This document shows, one piece after another, positions 1-15,700 of a DNA stretch of 64,000 bases (position 1 is its first letter; each line of letters begins with the position of its first letter). The stretch is from Rhopalosiphum padi (taxonomy: Eukaryota; Arthropoda; Insecta; Hemiptera; Aphididae), in NCBI RefSeq assembly GCF_020882245.1, contig NC_083597.1, forward strand, positions 60,428,152-60,492,151, given 5' to 3'. A model generated the notes under the pieces. That model saw only the letters and a program-made list of their open reading frames with translations. It had not been told where the DNA came from and searched no databases. A program made the position numbers and the translations under genes.

Positions 1-1744
1 TAGCCATAACATTGTCATATTATATTTTATGTTGAATATTCTTGAAATATTATCTTACCTATACTATAATAATTAATGCAAAGATGTTTGAACGATAAAT
101 CCTCTTCCAATAATTATTATTGACAATAGTTATTGATATGGATTCCATTTACCGGTTAATTTAAAAATAAAATAGTTTTTGAGGGTAATGCGACAATCAT
201 ACTTATTATACTCACTATGTTTTTTCGTTTTTTTGTGTATTTATACAAATTCTAATTTCAGGAATTTTTAAATTTGCTTTAAAACCATTGTTTAAAATCC
301 TTAGAAGTTCAATTTTCTTATGTCATTTAAAGATTCTTTTTTATCGGTACGTATTTTATTTTTTTAAATGATGACCACTCATTTTAATGGTAAAATGATA
401 TTATAATACAAATAATGCATTTATTTTTTTTATTTTAATACCTATAAATCGAAATTTAAATAAATAGTTTTTAGATTATTTAAAATGATGTAAGTAAGTA
501 CTGAGGATAATTATTTTGGATTAATATTCCTTGATAATAGGTTCAAAGATTAAAATATGGGATGATTTAAAAATATATTAGCATATTACGATTAGGTATT
601 AAAATGTTCAGAGTATAACGAGTATACTAGAATGAACATAACATGTAATTTATATTTGATGTAAAACAATAAGGATTATTATATTTAGAATATTAAGTTT
701 TATAATTCAGAAACTACTAATTATAATTTCGATTTTAGTAAAAAAAAAAAAAATGATAATTTTAACAAAAGCAATAAAAAAAAAAATATTACTGTATATA
801 TCCTGCATACCTATCGCATTTAAGTTAAGAGTATCTAAATAATATAGTTATTACATTTTATAAGAAATTTAATTTTGAGATTATATTTTTATTTTATTTT
901 GAATAAATTTTAGTATTGTTAATTAAAAATCTAATTCACAATTCCGTTTTTTTTTGTCTTTACTTACAGGCAATATTATTACACAAAAAAATAATGTTTT
1001 CATTCATTGTCTCTAAATTATTAATACATTATTGATTTATTATGCATTATTAATACAAGTGACTTGCGTAAAATAAAAAAATATATCTAAAACTATGTAA
1101 TCAAAAATTAGGTAAAAAATTAATTTTTATGTAACATGAAACGTATACTATCCTTTATGTTAAAATCTTCTAACCCTATGTGCATTTTTTCACATGACAA
1201 TTTCATCAGAAAACGGAAAACAGTTGCATTATAAAATCTCTTTCTTAAATCATAAAATTCTTATTTCTATTCAAGAATAAACATTTTTCAAATAAGAAAA
1301 CAAACAAATAGTTAAAGAACTTGTCATAATATAAAACTTGACTGTCACTCATTCGTTTATTACTGTGATACTAAAAGCTAATTTTTTATATAAAAAAAAT
1401 ACAAGACGTTCAAAACAAGTTTCTTGCAAAAATGTTTGGGTTGAGTCCAATAAGATTCTCAAATACTAATGTAGATTAATAGTAGATAACTAACTACTGA
1501 CTACTGTTCTACTGATACAACTTCTAAAAGATTTATTCTATATCAATTTTATTTAAAATTAAAAGAAAATTACATTTCAAAATTATAGACAATATACGTT
1601 AATTACAAGTTAAAAAAGTTCATAATGTCGTTCAAGAAAATTATAAATCTACATAAATTGAATAAAACGAAATCAACTTACCTCGGAATTGTGTAATATA
1701 AAACAATTTAAAACATAACAGTCTGTGTGTTGTGTCACGTATCA
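1..1744. other. AT-rich gene-free DNA
   Basis: Homopolymer runs and scattered stops in all frames; no gene or repeat was recognised. Confidence 0.6.
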
Positions 1745-2290
1745 CGATAGTTCGTCAAAAAAATGCTTCGATTTTTAAAAATGAAGAGGTTTTTTGAATA
1801 TTAAGTTGGATCTAGTTTGTACTATAGGGAGGTTAAACTTAGAAATTCCTATACTTATTATTATAATCGGGAAATATAAACAAAAAATTAAGGAAAACGG
1901 AAAATTGCATTATATGATAATATTTTTAAATTTTTTTAACTCATTTTAAGTAGTTTAAACTTTAAATGCTAACAAATATCAATTTTTATCAGTTTTTTTT
2001 TTTTCTATAAATGTCGATAAAAAATACTTGAAAATTGAATACAAGATCTTTCAAAAGTTATTCTTATATCTATCTTATAAAAATAATAAAAATACACAGA
2101 CACTATTTTTTTATATGCATTTGAAATTTGAATCTTAACGAAAGTCGTCATAATTGCAAAAAATTAAAAACTATTTTGTAGTTACGAGTTCATATAATTT
2201 TTTCTGTTTGTATCAAAGTATTAAAAATTGAAAACAAGATTCTTCTTAAGTAGTTGGTCTATAGATATAAAATTAAATTTAGGTTTGCAC
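1745..2290 (+). repeat. Dispersed repeat family, copy A
   Basis: It shares a collinear series of motifs with copy B at 46.4-47.3 kb: TGCTTCGATTTT, then GGATCTAGTTTGTACT, then TTATAATCGGGAAATATAAA followed by AAAATTAAGGAAAA, then AGTTTTT...TATAAATGTCGATAAAAA followed by CTTGAAAAT, then TATGCATTTGAAATTTGAA. Order and orientation agree. It is non-coding and AT-rich; the transposon class is unknown. The boundaries are approximate. Confidence 0.6.
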
Positions 2291-5200
2291 AATATTGAGG
2301 TCTATATAATCTAACTAGTTAATACCAAACTCTATAGAGTTAAAATATGTTGGTCTATTTAATATTTTACCGATTTCCACGAGGATTGATGAATGTTTGA
2401 ATAGTAAACGTTTTTCGAATAATTAATAACAAAAAAATGGAATTGTAAAAAAAATACAATCGGTTTTACTAAATTGCTTTTTTAATATTTAATTTTTTTT
2501 TAATTTTACAATTTGGATTTTCTATTAAATCAGTGTTTTTTTTTTGTTATTTAATACATGTTTTAACGTTCATTAGTTAGATATGTTTTTTTATAAAATT
2601 CTATAATTCTTATGCTAGGTTATACAGACATCCAGTAAACATTTAATAAATGAATAGTGAGTTAATGGTTCCTTAAATATGGTTTAGTGGCTCACGATTG
2701 GCAAATTATAGTTTAGTGAACCATACAGTTTTGACACAACTCGTCATTATTATTCGTAATAAAATATTAAATATATTGAATACTTCAGAAGTATTCTACT
2801 ACGATATGCCATTTTGGTGATTTAAAAAATGTTTTTATTACGTTGAAATCGATGCTTGGTATTGTTACAATTTGCGTAACGTTATTCGATTTGTATATTG
2901 GTTTAATGCATGCATTTTTAATATGCTGACGTACCATACCCCAGAAAGTTAATAGAATATTAAAATATATTCTATATCACTCTACCGAGTGTTATGATTG
3001 AACTTAGGTAAATTAACACAGCAAATAAGTTTACTAATTCCGATATATTCTATTGTAAACGAATATTGATCTAATCTTAATTGTTTTGTAAAGTTGACTT
3101 AATCATTATTATTGGAGAATAGGACTTAACTTTAAATTTTATATATTTCAATACTAAGGTTTTTTGAATCGTCCACGTAGCTCATTACAGACCGATTAAA
3201 ATTTAAGACCATTTAGGTATTACGAATATTTTTTAAATATCAATACTTTTGACACTTTCGATTAGCAAACTATGGATATATTGAAATTCAAAAGTAACAT
3301 AATAATTACACCCTAATTATATTATTTAAAAGTGGATCTAAATTGATGATAGTAAATATAAATGGTTCTTTTAATTAATAGAAGAGTACTAAACTAATAC
3401 TCTAGAATTTAACCTAATTAATTAGCGCTATGGTAAATATATTATTTATGTAATTCAAATTGGTTTAATTAACAAAATTAATACATATAATAAATACAAT
3501 AATATTATATCTAGTTTATATAATGTGTTAATGAATACTATTATATGGATAGGATAGGTTTAACTGTGAAATAAGACAATAATTATTAATATTATTATGT
3601 TTTGTAAGGATTCAAAATAATTGATCTTTTAACCATTTTCGATGTACGAAAAACTCAATTAATTGCGATTTGGACGATTTCTACTAATCGTTCAAATTAA
3701 AAAAATAAAATATTGATCAGCACCAGCGTGCAAGATGTGTTGGTTTTAATAAAAATTGACTGACGACTATTATCGTGTATCATCAGTTCTTTTATATAAT
3801 TGTATAAACAATATCCTCTATACTTTTGGGTTTTGATATATATATATATATATCGATATAACGGAATGTGAATGTTTAGTTTATACGACATGTCCGTATA
3901 TTAGCGCGTGCATATTAAAAGAGGTTTGGAAGTACAGAATGTTATAGTTATGTAAAGTTTCGTAAAACCTTGTTGCGTCATAATAGAACATACGATCATA
4001 AATGCGTATTCGTGCGGAATGTATAATGCGTTATCCAGTATCTCGTATTGTTAGGTCGGAATTAACTAATTCGTCTAATAACTGAAACTTATCAAAATAT
4101 CTTATATTATTCACGTTTATTAAATTCTGTTTTAATATTATACATAGACTTTAAAGAATTAAGGTATATGTCATATATGACATGTCTGAAATGAGACGTA
4201 TATTTATTATTTTTTGAATTCACTAGGCTAAAATTGAATGGTCTGAACAGTTAGTGAGCTGAGACCTCCGAATAGCCGAGACTTTGAGAAGCAACTTGTA
4301 ATAGAATCTCGCATTAGTGTTTAAAACTCTAAACTGTGAATTCTGTTTCATTTTACATTATAAAGCCTTTAATGGTTTCCATTTTATATTATGGTAAATA
4401 GTAGACGTGTGAAAATTTGTATCTGTTACACTTAACAACTAATTAACTACGAGAATCATGTCATAAGTTCATGAGTAGTTATTTTCTTCATTTATCGTTG
4501 ATTAAATATCACGTTTTCACTGCTTATACGTTTTGAAAGTATGGATATTTTCGGTTTCATCTATAATAATAATGTGTATCCTATTCTAATTAAGTTAACC
4601 ACTAAAATAAATTATAATCTGCAATGTATACAATGTATGCATTAAGAATGTACACAATACATATTATGCATTAAATTTTAAGTGGAGCTATAGAAAATGT
4701 ACTCATTTTACAATATGATTTATTTTGTATGTATCTAATTTCATATCAAGAAACAATAAAAATTCGTTTGCATTCTTCTACATTAAGGGTGGTTTTAAGT
4801 GAAAAATTAATTCCGATGGGTAATTTGGTGGTCAAAAAAATCAGTAAACATCAACAATTAAGTTTTATGAAAAAGGGAAATTTACTCAACATTAGTTACT
4901 GTCGCCGACCAACTCAGTTCTGCGATAAACTCGAAACCTACCATTATGCAGTTTGATTTTTATTTATCGTATTTTTTTATCAAATGTATTTCACATAAAA
5001 TATTTAACAAAAACAAAAAATAAAAATATTAGGTATCGATGATTTTTATAACGTTAATAATTCTACAGTTAGCTCTGAATATAATTTTAACCCTTAAGAA
5101 TTCAACTAATTTTAGTTTAGCGTGTCTAATATATATATAAGAAAAATATTTTATGTAGGTACACAGAGTTATTCAAAATAATTTGTCTGATTTAAAATCA

Positions 5201-5312
5201 TTATATATTTTTAGTTTTTAGGACAATATCTAATTCCCTGCTTATCCATTGTAATAATTTATTCTGCTGATTTTATTACTCCTCTATGGTTGTTAAATAT
5301 GTTTGTCTATAT
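2291..5312. other. AT-rich gene-free DNA
   Basis: The only frame of note is 75 codons on plus at 4,729-4,956 (MYLISYQETIK...). It is somewhat protein-like (NLVVKKISKHQQ, YCRRPTQFCDK) but unrecognised, so I do not call it. A slightly GC-richer patch lies at about 3,900-4,060. Confidence 0.5.
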
Positions 5313-5420
5313 CAGTGGTTCTCAACCTTTTTTATTTATGTCATTTTAAACCACTAAAGTCAAATACTGCGTCAACTTAACATCAAAATAACAAACAATT
5401 AGAATAAATTATTCTTTTAT
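5313..5420 (+). mobile_element. hAT terminal fragment (left end only)
   Basis: It begins CAGTGGTTCTCAACCTTTTT and continues into a stretch including CTAAAGTCAAATACTGCG, a familiar hAT-end composition. No matching inverted end (GGTTGAGAACCACTG) was found downstream, so the right end is lost or too diverged. The right boundary given is arbitrary. Confidence 0.5.
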
Positions 5421-8400
5421 TAAAAAAAAAAAATATTACAGTAAGTACACAGAAAAATAATAAGTATACACTTTGTTTGAGTTGTTGGGTTTAATTAATA
5501 AACGTTGACACTTTAAACTTTAAATTAACAAATATAAAAAATAAAAACCTAAAAAGCCAAATGTGAAGTATCAAATATTTTTTTTTCAATAATCCTGTAC
5601 GTATTCTATCATATTATTTTATTATTTTTTTCTCGTGGTAGGAATTCCAAACTATCAAATAGACTATTAAAATAATCCAACTATTATACTTATATTATAA
5701 TTACAAATAGTTGTAGTAAAATTGAGACTTATAATAAATACAATATTCGTGTACAGCTATACTGCACATATCTTATGGAAATAAATCTTGATTTCTGCAT
5801 ATAATATTTGTACGAACAATAACTTTGTGTGAGCCAAACAGTATTTTAACAGAATTTACAAAGCCAAATGGAATTTATAAAATATTGTTCTGATAATCGA
5901 CCTGTCATATGTCAACATTTATACGTACAACTTTTTTATGTTTTAAAACAAAGTTGACTGATTTTATTTATAGTTATATTTGTATTTTCATAGCAATAAT
6001 ATGACTATTGAATATTTATATTGTTTATAGTTTGTACGCAATGCTAAATTTTAGCATAACACGTAATCAAGTAAACAATAAAATATATTTAAAAGGTTAA
6101 ATTTAAATAGGTAATAAATAAAAAATTAAAAACTCAATTAAAATAGAATATAAATCAAAAGATGTATTTTCTTAAAAAAAAAAAAACACACGGCAGTTAT
6201 AATTATCTATTTAAAATACATATTTTTTCCATTACTTTTGTGTCGTATAAACGTTAAATAAATATTTGATTTTTAGACTATAAATACAATATAATATATA
6301 ATATATATTGCAAAAATATTGTTACAGCTACTTTGTTTACAATTAATTTATTTAGTACTAACATTATATACCAAACTATCTGTTATCCGTTCTTAGTAAT
6401 GAAAACAAGAGGAATTGAAATTGCATTAATATTAATTTCCATATAAATTATTCATTTATAAGTTCTAATCTTAATAAGTAATAACTAATATAAAATTAAT
6501 AATTAATTTAATTAATTTTGATAGTATTATTGCATATCATTAAAAATATAATATAATTAGTAGTGCAGTACAATTTTAATAATCGTATAGAGTAAAAATT
6601 AAATAGATATTATGTTGAATTAGGTTTCACAATAACAAATTTATCTACATTTAAAATGAGTATTTTTTTAAAATTATATTTGTTTTTATAATTTATAACT
6701 ATTAAATTTATTATTATAATAAAATGGTAAAACAAGTATGTACTTACACGATGTTAGAGTAGGTATTGACCAAAATTACATATGTTTATACAAATATATA
6801 GTAATATATATAAAACAATTTAATATTATTATAAGAATATGCTAATCATTTTTAAAAGTAGCTACATATAATTCAATATATTCTTAAAGTTTAATTGGAG
6901 CAGTTATTATGATCTTTAGTCTCAAAACTGAAAACTGTAGTACATTTTTTCTTTGAATAACTCATTTTTAATGAGTAAAAGTAAAGTGATCTATTCGATT
7001 TAAGAAGCAACACTATCTACGATTGTATTTTGAATTATTGTATTTATATTAATGAAATTCAAACACATAAATAAAATTTTAATTATATAACTTTTTGATT
7101 TACCTGTTCAAATAAAACCCACACTCCTGAGCTACACAAAAACGTTTAAAAGTTATAACGTCAAACTTATTTTTAATACACTCAGTTATCGTTAGTTCTA
7201 TATTGTGTTGTATTGAATAAAAAAAAAAATAATAAGCTAGTCAAGATATTACAAAATTCCATTGCTAATTTATTTTAGTATGCTTTAGATGTAAAATAGC
7301 ATTATGAAAACATTGTTAATATTCGGTTAGGACCTATAAAATAATATTTCAAAAATGTTAAAATACAATTTTATATCAAACTGTATTTAATTAAAATATA
7401 TATACTGAATTTAGAAAATAAAGGGAGGTATAGTTAGATTGGTGAAATTCTAATAAGCCAGGTACGCATCTGTGACGCTGTGATATCGTCACAAAATATG
7501 GTTAGAAAAGGTTTAGTTAGATAAAAAAAACTATTATCTTAATTTGTAATATTACACTTAAACAAGGTCCATTGAAAATCATTTTTTAAGTTGATTTTTT
7601 TCATGTTTAAATTTAAAACTATAAGCTATGATAAATCACACTATTTATCACTATTTACAACTAAATTAAGCGAGTATAGTTACCCAAAATAATTACTAAT
7701 AACTTGCCAGTTTAACGATTTATTATTTTTAGATTTTTTTTTTTAATAAAAATATTAAAAAATTTAATATTATAATTTTATAAAATAGAAAAATAGTTCC
7801 AATGAAAATATTTTGTTTTTTTATACATGTATACAAATACTAAAAGGTTTTTCATTAGTGTATATAATATTTAGATGAAACTGTATAAATCGAATTTTGA
7901 CGTAATATATAACTAACATTAATTCAACACACGTGTCATATCTTTGTTTAGGTAATATTATTATAGCTCACATTAATTAACGCTCATACGCATCATATCA
8001 TAATAATCAAGTGTGGAACCATAATTTTTATTACGATTTATTTTGTAAATTTTGTGTTTTGTGAATTATGTATTTATTATGTAAAACGTTGTTTTAAAAG
8101 GAATATGATGGGATATTAATAAAGTGAAGTATGTACATATCATATGTTATGGCTTATATTTTAATAAAGTACTGACATGTCACTATGCGTTTTTATTACT
8201 AACAAATAATGAATAGATATTTACAATATTGTACTGCACCAAATAAACGGAGAAAAATAAGTCTTGAGTTATTATACTATAGGTAACAAATTAAATTTGT
8301 AAAGTTACTTAAATTAAACTATTATTACGTATAATAAGAATAATAGAAAACATTGGAACAGGTTCAACAAGCACTGGATGGGGGAAAACTATAAATATTA

Positions 8401-9534
8401 GCAATTTTTCTACAAACATAGGCTTAGCAAAATTATTATAAAATTATAATAATAATAATATATTTCATTAATTCTCTTAACTTTTCAACATAATGTAGGT
8501 ACTCCCATAATTTTAATACCAATATGTAACTATTACTGGTTAATGAACTCAGATTTTGAAGCCTTTTAACCCAATAAAAAAAAAAAAATAATTTTTATAT
8601 AACCCAATAAACCTATGTTAACTGAACATACAATTTGTAATTTTTATTTAACTGAAAATCATAATAGTTTTAATTTACAAATTGCAAGTCATACTTTTTT
8701 TGTATACACTAATCTATCATCTACATCATCTACAAGAATTAAGAGCATTTAAAATATAACATCGTGATTAATGATTGAAATATGAAAATTGAAAAGATAC
8801 TTTGGGCTTAATATTTTATCAAAATCAAATAATATGATATTATACCGTTCTACTGTGGTGTAAATAATAATGATGTATGTGTATATGTAGTATAGAGATA
8901 TATAGGACATAATGAACTTTATCAGATAGTAGAAAGAGTAAAACTTTCTTTCGTAGTCCCTTGCGGTGCGTCTCTAGAATGTGTGTTGCGTTATAGTAGT
9001 AATTAGTTTCATTTTGACGAGACACGAGTACAACTTCTGTTTTGGAGGTAATTGATACGAATAGTGATAGCGTTTTTCAAAGCTCGAAGAAAAACTTTAG
9101 AATTGAATAAAACCGGATTTACGTTTTGATACAATTATTATTATTATGCTTCACAAAGAGTGTATTTTATATGTCGTACTATCAACGGTGAACGGAACAA
9201 CAATGAGTGACATAAACTTTACACCGGTGTTATAGTAGGCGCAAGCCTGTTAGATAAAACTTTCTCTAAAGACAAAGATAATTTCACGTGTTATTTTTCC
9301 ATATTTCATTTATGATCTAAAATAAATCAGAGGTTTTTCGTTTATTTTATTTCAAAGGTGAACAATTCCCCGGCTATTAGAAATATAAACTAATTAAATA
9401 AATCACAAAAATATAAATTCAACTAAACCACATAATTATTGAATTACTGAAACGAGATAAAACTTGTTGTAGTCAAACTATTATGAGAAATATATATTTA
9501 GGCCTTTAACATAAAAATATATATACATGTACCT
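5421..9534. other. AT-rich gene-free DNA
   Basis: No coding signal was seen. A mildly GC-richer stretch lies at about 8,930-9,250 without a supported ORF. Confidence 0.55.
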
Positions 9535-9700
9535 ACAGGGTGATTCATCGAGTATACTTAAACCCTCCCTTTTTTACTATATTTTAAGATTCTTAAGATT
9601 GTATGCACTTCTTAAGGAGTACCGTGTGAAGATACAAAGTTATGTTTTGAATGTAATGAAACCCATAAAAAAAACTATTTAGTGAATAATTTTTCTGAAA
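9535..9700 (+). mobile_element. Possible transposon end (CAGGGTGATTCA)
   Basis: TACAGGGTGATTCATCGAGTA resembles the ends of several arthropod DNA transposons. No inverted partner was found nearby, and the right limit is unknown. Low confidence. Confidence 0.25.
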
Positions 9701-12700
9701 ATGTTATCGTAACAGAATTAAAATTCAAACAGGTAATTTTTTAAGTCATTAAATGTTGTTTCTTAGGAATATGATTATTTTAAGTATTCATTAAAACTTT
9801 TATTTCGGAATTAATTTTTTATATTATATTAGGAGTGGTGATCGTAACACCTTTTTCTCAATAAATTCTCAATAAATCTTTTTTATTATGATTTGTTTGA
9901 TAACGTGGTTTGTTGAAAATATTGATACATCAAGATCGAAATTCATCAAATTGTTTATCGAAGCCTTACGTATTAAGAGTAATAACACCGATAACGGTTT
10001 AGACATTTGGAGGACGAATCTTCGATATTGATATTTAGACATTTTAATAATTAATTTACTATGATTTAATAATTTGTAAAAAATGTCTGAGTATAACTTA
10101 TTATACTTTAGTCTAGTTTTCATACAATATTAAATATTACGTAGATTTACATTATACTTTATCTGAAGATTATTTAACATTATTTCTATTAAACACAGTT
10201 TAATAAATCAAAAATTACTTATCCGAATTTTTATTTAAATATAACAACATTAAAAAAAAAACATATGCTTAACAATGTACTATAAAAATGGTATTTTTTT
10301 AGGAGTGAGTATAATTAATGTATCATACTATATATTTGTGTAACGAATGAGATTGTATGAGTGTGTAATAAGTGAATATCTCGATAAATAAATTGAAAAT
10401 ACTTAATCATAAAAATTATCAACAAAAGAATGACTAAAAGAAAAACAGTGAATTAATAAATTTAAATTATTTTTCAAGTATGACTGATTTTACTATCTCT
10501 GGAAAATTAAATTGTATTGAATATTTAAATAAGTAAAAATAAAAATAACTATTATAATTTATAACTACCAGAACTTAAGCCATAAAAAATTTTTAAAATA
10601 AAATAATTCTTTACTTATATACTCCTCTGTGTAAAAAATAACTTTCGTATTTTTAAATAAAACAAAATAATTCAATGAATTCAAAACATTATTAGAAATG
10701 TATAAACTTTTTAAATTACAACAATAAAAACAAATACACGCAATTGAAAAGTTGCATAATTTTAAAATATAATTATTCGAATAATATATTCTACAACGAC
10801 AATTTCATGTGCTAATCTTAAAATCCAAAACTATTATATAACACGTAAATTTAATCAAAGTATTGTTAATTATTTTGTTTTAGGTAAATAAGTGTAAAAA
10901 TTATGCAATTATTACTAATTTTTATAATATTTTACCATGGTAAATAACATTTAGAAACATAAAATATTTTAAAAAGTTAATTTTAAGCAAAACCAGACAT
11001 CATTCTATACAAATAAAAACTCTAAAGATATTATTACATTATATAACATTTTAGTCTAAAAATCTCAATGTGAACTGATAGGTCTAAAAAAATATGTAAA
11101 TTATCTTGGATTGTGCTTTTTTTTAAAGAAACAATATTACACTTTCGACTTAATACTTATAAAGGCCAAAAAAATATTATTACTTATTTTCTAGACATCT
11201 AAAATTATGAAAACAAGAACTGTTATGATTAAAAAGAATAAATACAAGACAAAATGAAAATTAACATAAAAACAGCATTATTCTGTTATATTACGAGTGT
11301 GTTTTTTATACATCATTGACCTCTTTATAAGTTAAAACTTATAAATTAAAATTAAAAAAAATGTTTGTATTTTACATTCACATGTTGATTTTTTAATAGA
11401 AAACCATATTGGTCATTCAGTATTTAATATTAATATCATGATTTACAATGATAATTGTATTACCAAATCATTATACATAAATTTAACTAAAGCGGTTAAT
11501 ATTAGTTTATTTAAACTTATCATTTATGAAGATTATTAAAATGTTATATACTGTAAAATACAATATTGACCTTATTGTAAAATATACTTATTATAACAAA
11601 GAGAAACTTTTTCCATTCGAATCTAATAAATTATCATGTTGTGGCTAAAGGTCATACAAACTTATCTTTTTGTTTACATGTTCATGATTTTTTTTTTTTA
11701 GCTTATCGATATTTTAGGTTTTGGCTTAATTCCAAAATGGATGCTCCACAAAAAAAATGTGTACTTTAAAAATGATAAATAAATTAATATTCAATCAACG
11801 CCGATAAAAACATTTATTTATTTTATTTAAAATATTTTTAAATATAAGTTTTGATTAAAACCGCAGATAAAAATAAATACTTAACGGTTATTCATTAAAA
11901 GTTTTTAAATAAAAACGTTTCTATTTATTTGTTTTTATAAAAACTTTGAAATTTTATACTAATGTAACAAATACCTTATGATGTTACTATAAAGAATATA
12001 AATATCTACTAATCTCCTTGAAAATCATTTCTATGTAATTGTTTAATAAAGAATAAAGTTAATACGAAATGAATATTTTCAGTTTAAGTTTTGTATTGTA
12101 AATATTATTTTACTATCTTTTGTTTTAATATTATACTTCTCTGCGGTTTGTACATTTATCGTTCAACATTTATTAGCTTGAATGGTTCTTTTAGATTTCT
12201 AGATAGTTTTGTAGTTATATTATCTTGTGGTTCTGATTAATAAAATTATTTTAAACATGCTTTCATACTCATAAATTGTATCTACTTTCTTTGCAAGACA
12301 TTTAAGTTTGCACGTTATTTTATTCGTTTCTTTTATATAACTCACTTATCCTTTACAAGATAAGGAAGTGCTGGTATTCTTCGATTATACGTACTATGTT
12401 CTTGTAGGAATGTGTCGAAATCCTACGTTAATAGTCCTATTTCCTAATAATTCTAACAATCGAAATGTATTTTTTAAATATTTAGTTAACAGATCAAATT
12501 TAGTTTGTTTGTACTATTTGTTAAAATCCTGGTAAATAATTATTTCTAATTAGTTCTAAATCATTGAAATTCCAACAATATACTATTATCCTTGTTTGTC
12601 TATTTAAGAATGAAAAAAAAGAGACTAGGTACAAAATATTTTGTGTATATTTTTAATACACCATCGGAATTGGTATAAATATTAACTTCACATGTTTTGC

Positions 12701-15700
12701 AGTCTTAAAAGTAATAAACTTTAAATATTGTATTATTTGTAGGTACTGTAAGAGGCTAAAATATTATACGAAAATATAAATTAAATAATAGAATCTAGAA
12801 AACTATGTTTAAAACAGCAGCCCCCATATTCTTTATATGCCTACTCTGTTGCTTGTCATGTTCTGATGTCTTTGGTACCTACAAAAAACAGCTGATTAGG
12901 TAAATGAAGTAATCATCGGCTGTATTTAATTATTTTCAGTTGATACTTTCACATGCTTTTTAACTGAAAATCGTATATATTTATGTCCTATATATAAACC
13001 TACCTACATAAAATTCTACTTTTATTAAATAACGATATATCATACATGTTTATTATGAAAAGTGTTCATTACTAACATTTGTTTGGTATGGAATATTTTT
13101 AATAATAATTTTGAAATTTACACATTCCCTGTGGCAGATTCTGTATAAGTATAATTCATATCACAAAACTAATTTTAAATTATTATTATTTTCTTTAAAA
13201 TAGTGTAGAACACAATTAACACGTTTTAATAAACTTTTAAAATATTTTAATTTTTGATTAAAATTGTTATTTTAATTTTGAATATTAAATTAAATTGTTA
13301 ATTATTTTATTTCTATGGTACATTAGTTATTATTACACAAAATACATATTCATGAACACACTTAATCTTTGTTAACATGGATAAATTCAAAGTTCTAATC
13401 AGCTTATCAAATAAATTAAACAATTGTATTTCATATATGATGTTCGAGAATAAATTTGAAAATATAAATGTAAATAAAAAAATATTTCATTTAAAAATGA
13501 ATAATTGGTTTAATTAATAATTGTATTGTAGAGTTTCTGATGTCAATATAACTAAACTCTATAGGTTCAGTGTTTCTCGAGCATAGTGCAGAATTTAACC
13601 AAATTATTAACGTATTTAATTTATTATGCTCTATCATTAATTAAAAATGTTATGCATCTACTTATGTGCTGGTATATGTATATTGGTAGATATTTTTTAC
13701 ATAATAATATTAAATTTGTCTTCATTTGATTATTTCATATGAATATTACGAGCACGTTTAGGAGTACATCGTATAGTCTATAATATATGTAAAAGAATTA
13801 AAAACTTCAATATATGTATTGGTATTTTGAATAAAATATTAAGAAATAGGTATTGGCACTTTCTGTACTTATCAAACATACATTTGATGAATGAATTTAT
13901 GTATTTATATATTTAATAAATAAAATGTATTAAATATATCTCACGTGGCATCTGTAGACATGTTAACATTTTATAAGTAAACCAATATTATCGTGTATAT
14001 TGACTATTGTTCTTGCTTCACTTATTATGAACTAGGAATTATAATCACTAATCATACAAATAACAGTAAATTATGTGCTATGAAATATAAAATGTATATT
14101 GAATCTAAAGCATGAAATATAACTATTAATTATAATATAATTTAAATGACTATTAATGTTTTTATATCGAATATATTTTATGTTTAATCCATCAATTTTA
14201 CAAATTAAGAAATATTTATTCAAACTATTTTTAGTAAATTTAAGATTTTTTTAAATTTACCAATCAATAATCAATATAATCAAAGAATTGTATTAGTATA
14301 TATTTTTAACTCGATGTTGCAAGTATTTAAAAATTAAAATTATATTACAGATTAAAAGTAACTTTTATAATAAAATTAATAGGCAGATAATGTTAAACCA
14401 CTCATTTAATTCTTTAAAATTTAAGTTGTCTTGCAATTTTTCCAATTGTCATTTCGTATAAAAAAGTCACAACTTTACAATTTTATATTCTTTCAAAAGT
14501 TAACTGTAATAAATTCTCTTATTATATTCTCTACATTGATCAATGTGATCATTATTCGTACATAGTAATCATATTTTTGATATACTCGAGTCTGTTCTAA
14601 ATTTAAATATAAAATTATTCTCCATCAGTCTCCGTCGCTTTCCTCCATAATGTGACCATATGCTTAAATCGTTATAAATAATAATTTACCTAAATTCCTA
14701 AAAATCCCTGTTATAAATCATGTAAACTCTTTACGACAAATGGCATTATAAAAAAAAGGTTTCATAATAATATCCTTATCGTCTGTTTCATATGTTATAA
14801 ATATATTATTGATATTTTTATAAATTAATATGACGTGAACTAATTATAAAATATTGTCTTATGCGAATATAATATTAAAACAAATTAAATATTAAAATGT
14901 TTATTGTAAATATTTGTTATTATCAATTGTATTAAAGGCGTGTGTTAATTTTTTATCTATTCATTATAATATTAATTTTTAAAAATTACGTTAAATTGTT
15001 ATAAGTTAAAACAAATCTCAAACTTCTACTGCGTTTTAGAAAAGTGTTCTAATTTTAAATATTTTCTTACAAAATGTAACTATTCAGTAACGTCAATTCT
15101 TATAAAAAGCACTATTTCTGATATTATTATACGGAGAAATTCTTTGAACAATACACACGCATTGTTTTGAAAATAATAATTTAGTTTTTATTGAAACTTT
15201 CTTTTAGGAAAAAATGTAATGATACACACATTTTATAATTCTCTCATTGTTTCATTCATGTTTATTTGTGAAACTACTATCCACTTTTACTTTTAAAATC
15301 TTGCCTATATTTTTTATTTCATAACCCAAAGAAGACTATTTTTCTGAAAATGTTTATGTGTATAATTTATAGATAAAATGAGTAGAGTGTTATACAATTT
15401 TGTGGGTCATCCCTTCATTATTCCATTTTTCATATCAAAACTTTAAATGTTCTTAAAAAAAAAAAAGCTATTACTTCATTATTCGTAATTTATAGTATTT
15501 CATGTATATTAATATTTTTTATAAATGTATTCTTCTTCTGATTTTTTTTAAAATTAAAAACAAAGAGGTTTTTTAAATGTTGATGTATAGTACAATGTTA
15601 GAATTTCAGACATAGGTAGGTATTAAATTTAAATAAAAAGCAATTTCAAAAAGCTATAATTTTTCAAAATAATCAGGATTTAGGTTGTTATAATCATATT

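Noticed and set aside
8840..9025. 61-codon minus-strand frame in a slightly GC-richer patch
   Set aside because: No splice context or recognisable peptide; histidine/isoleucine-rich composition fits chance reading of AT repeats.
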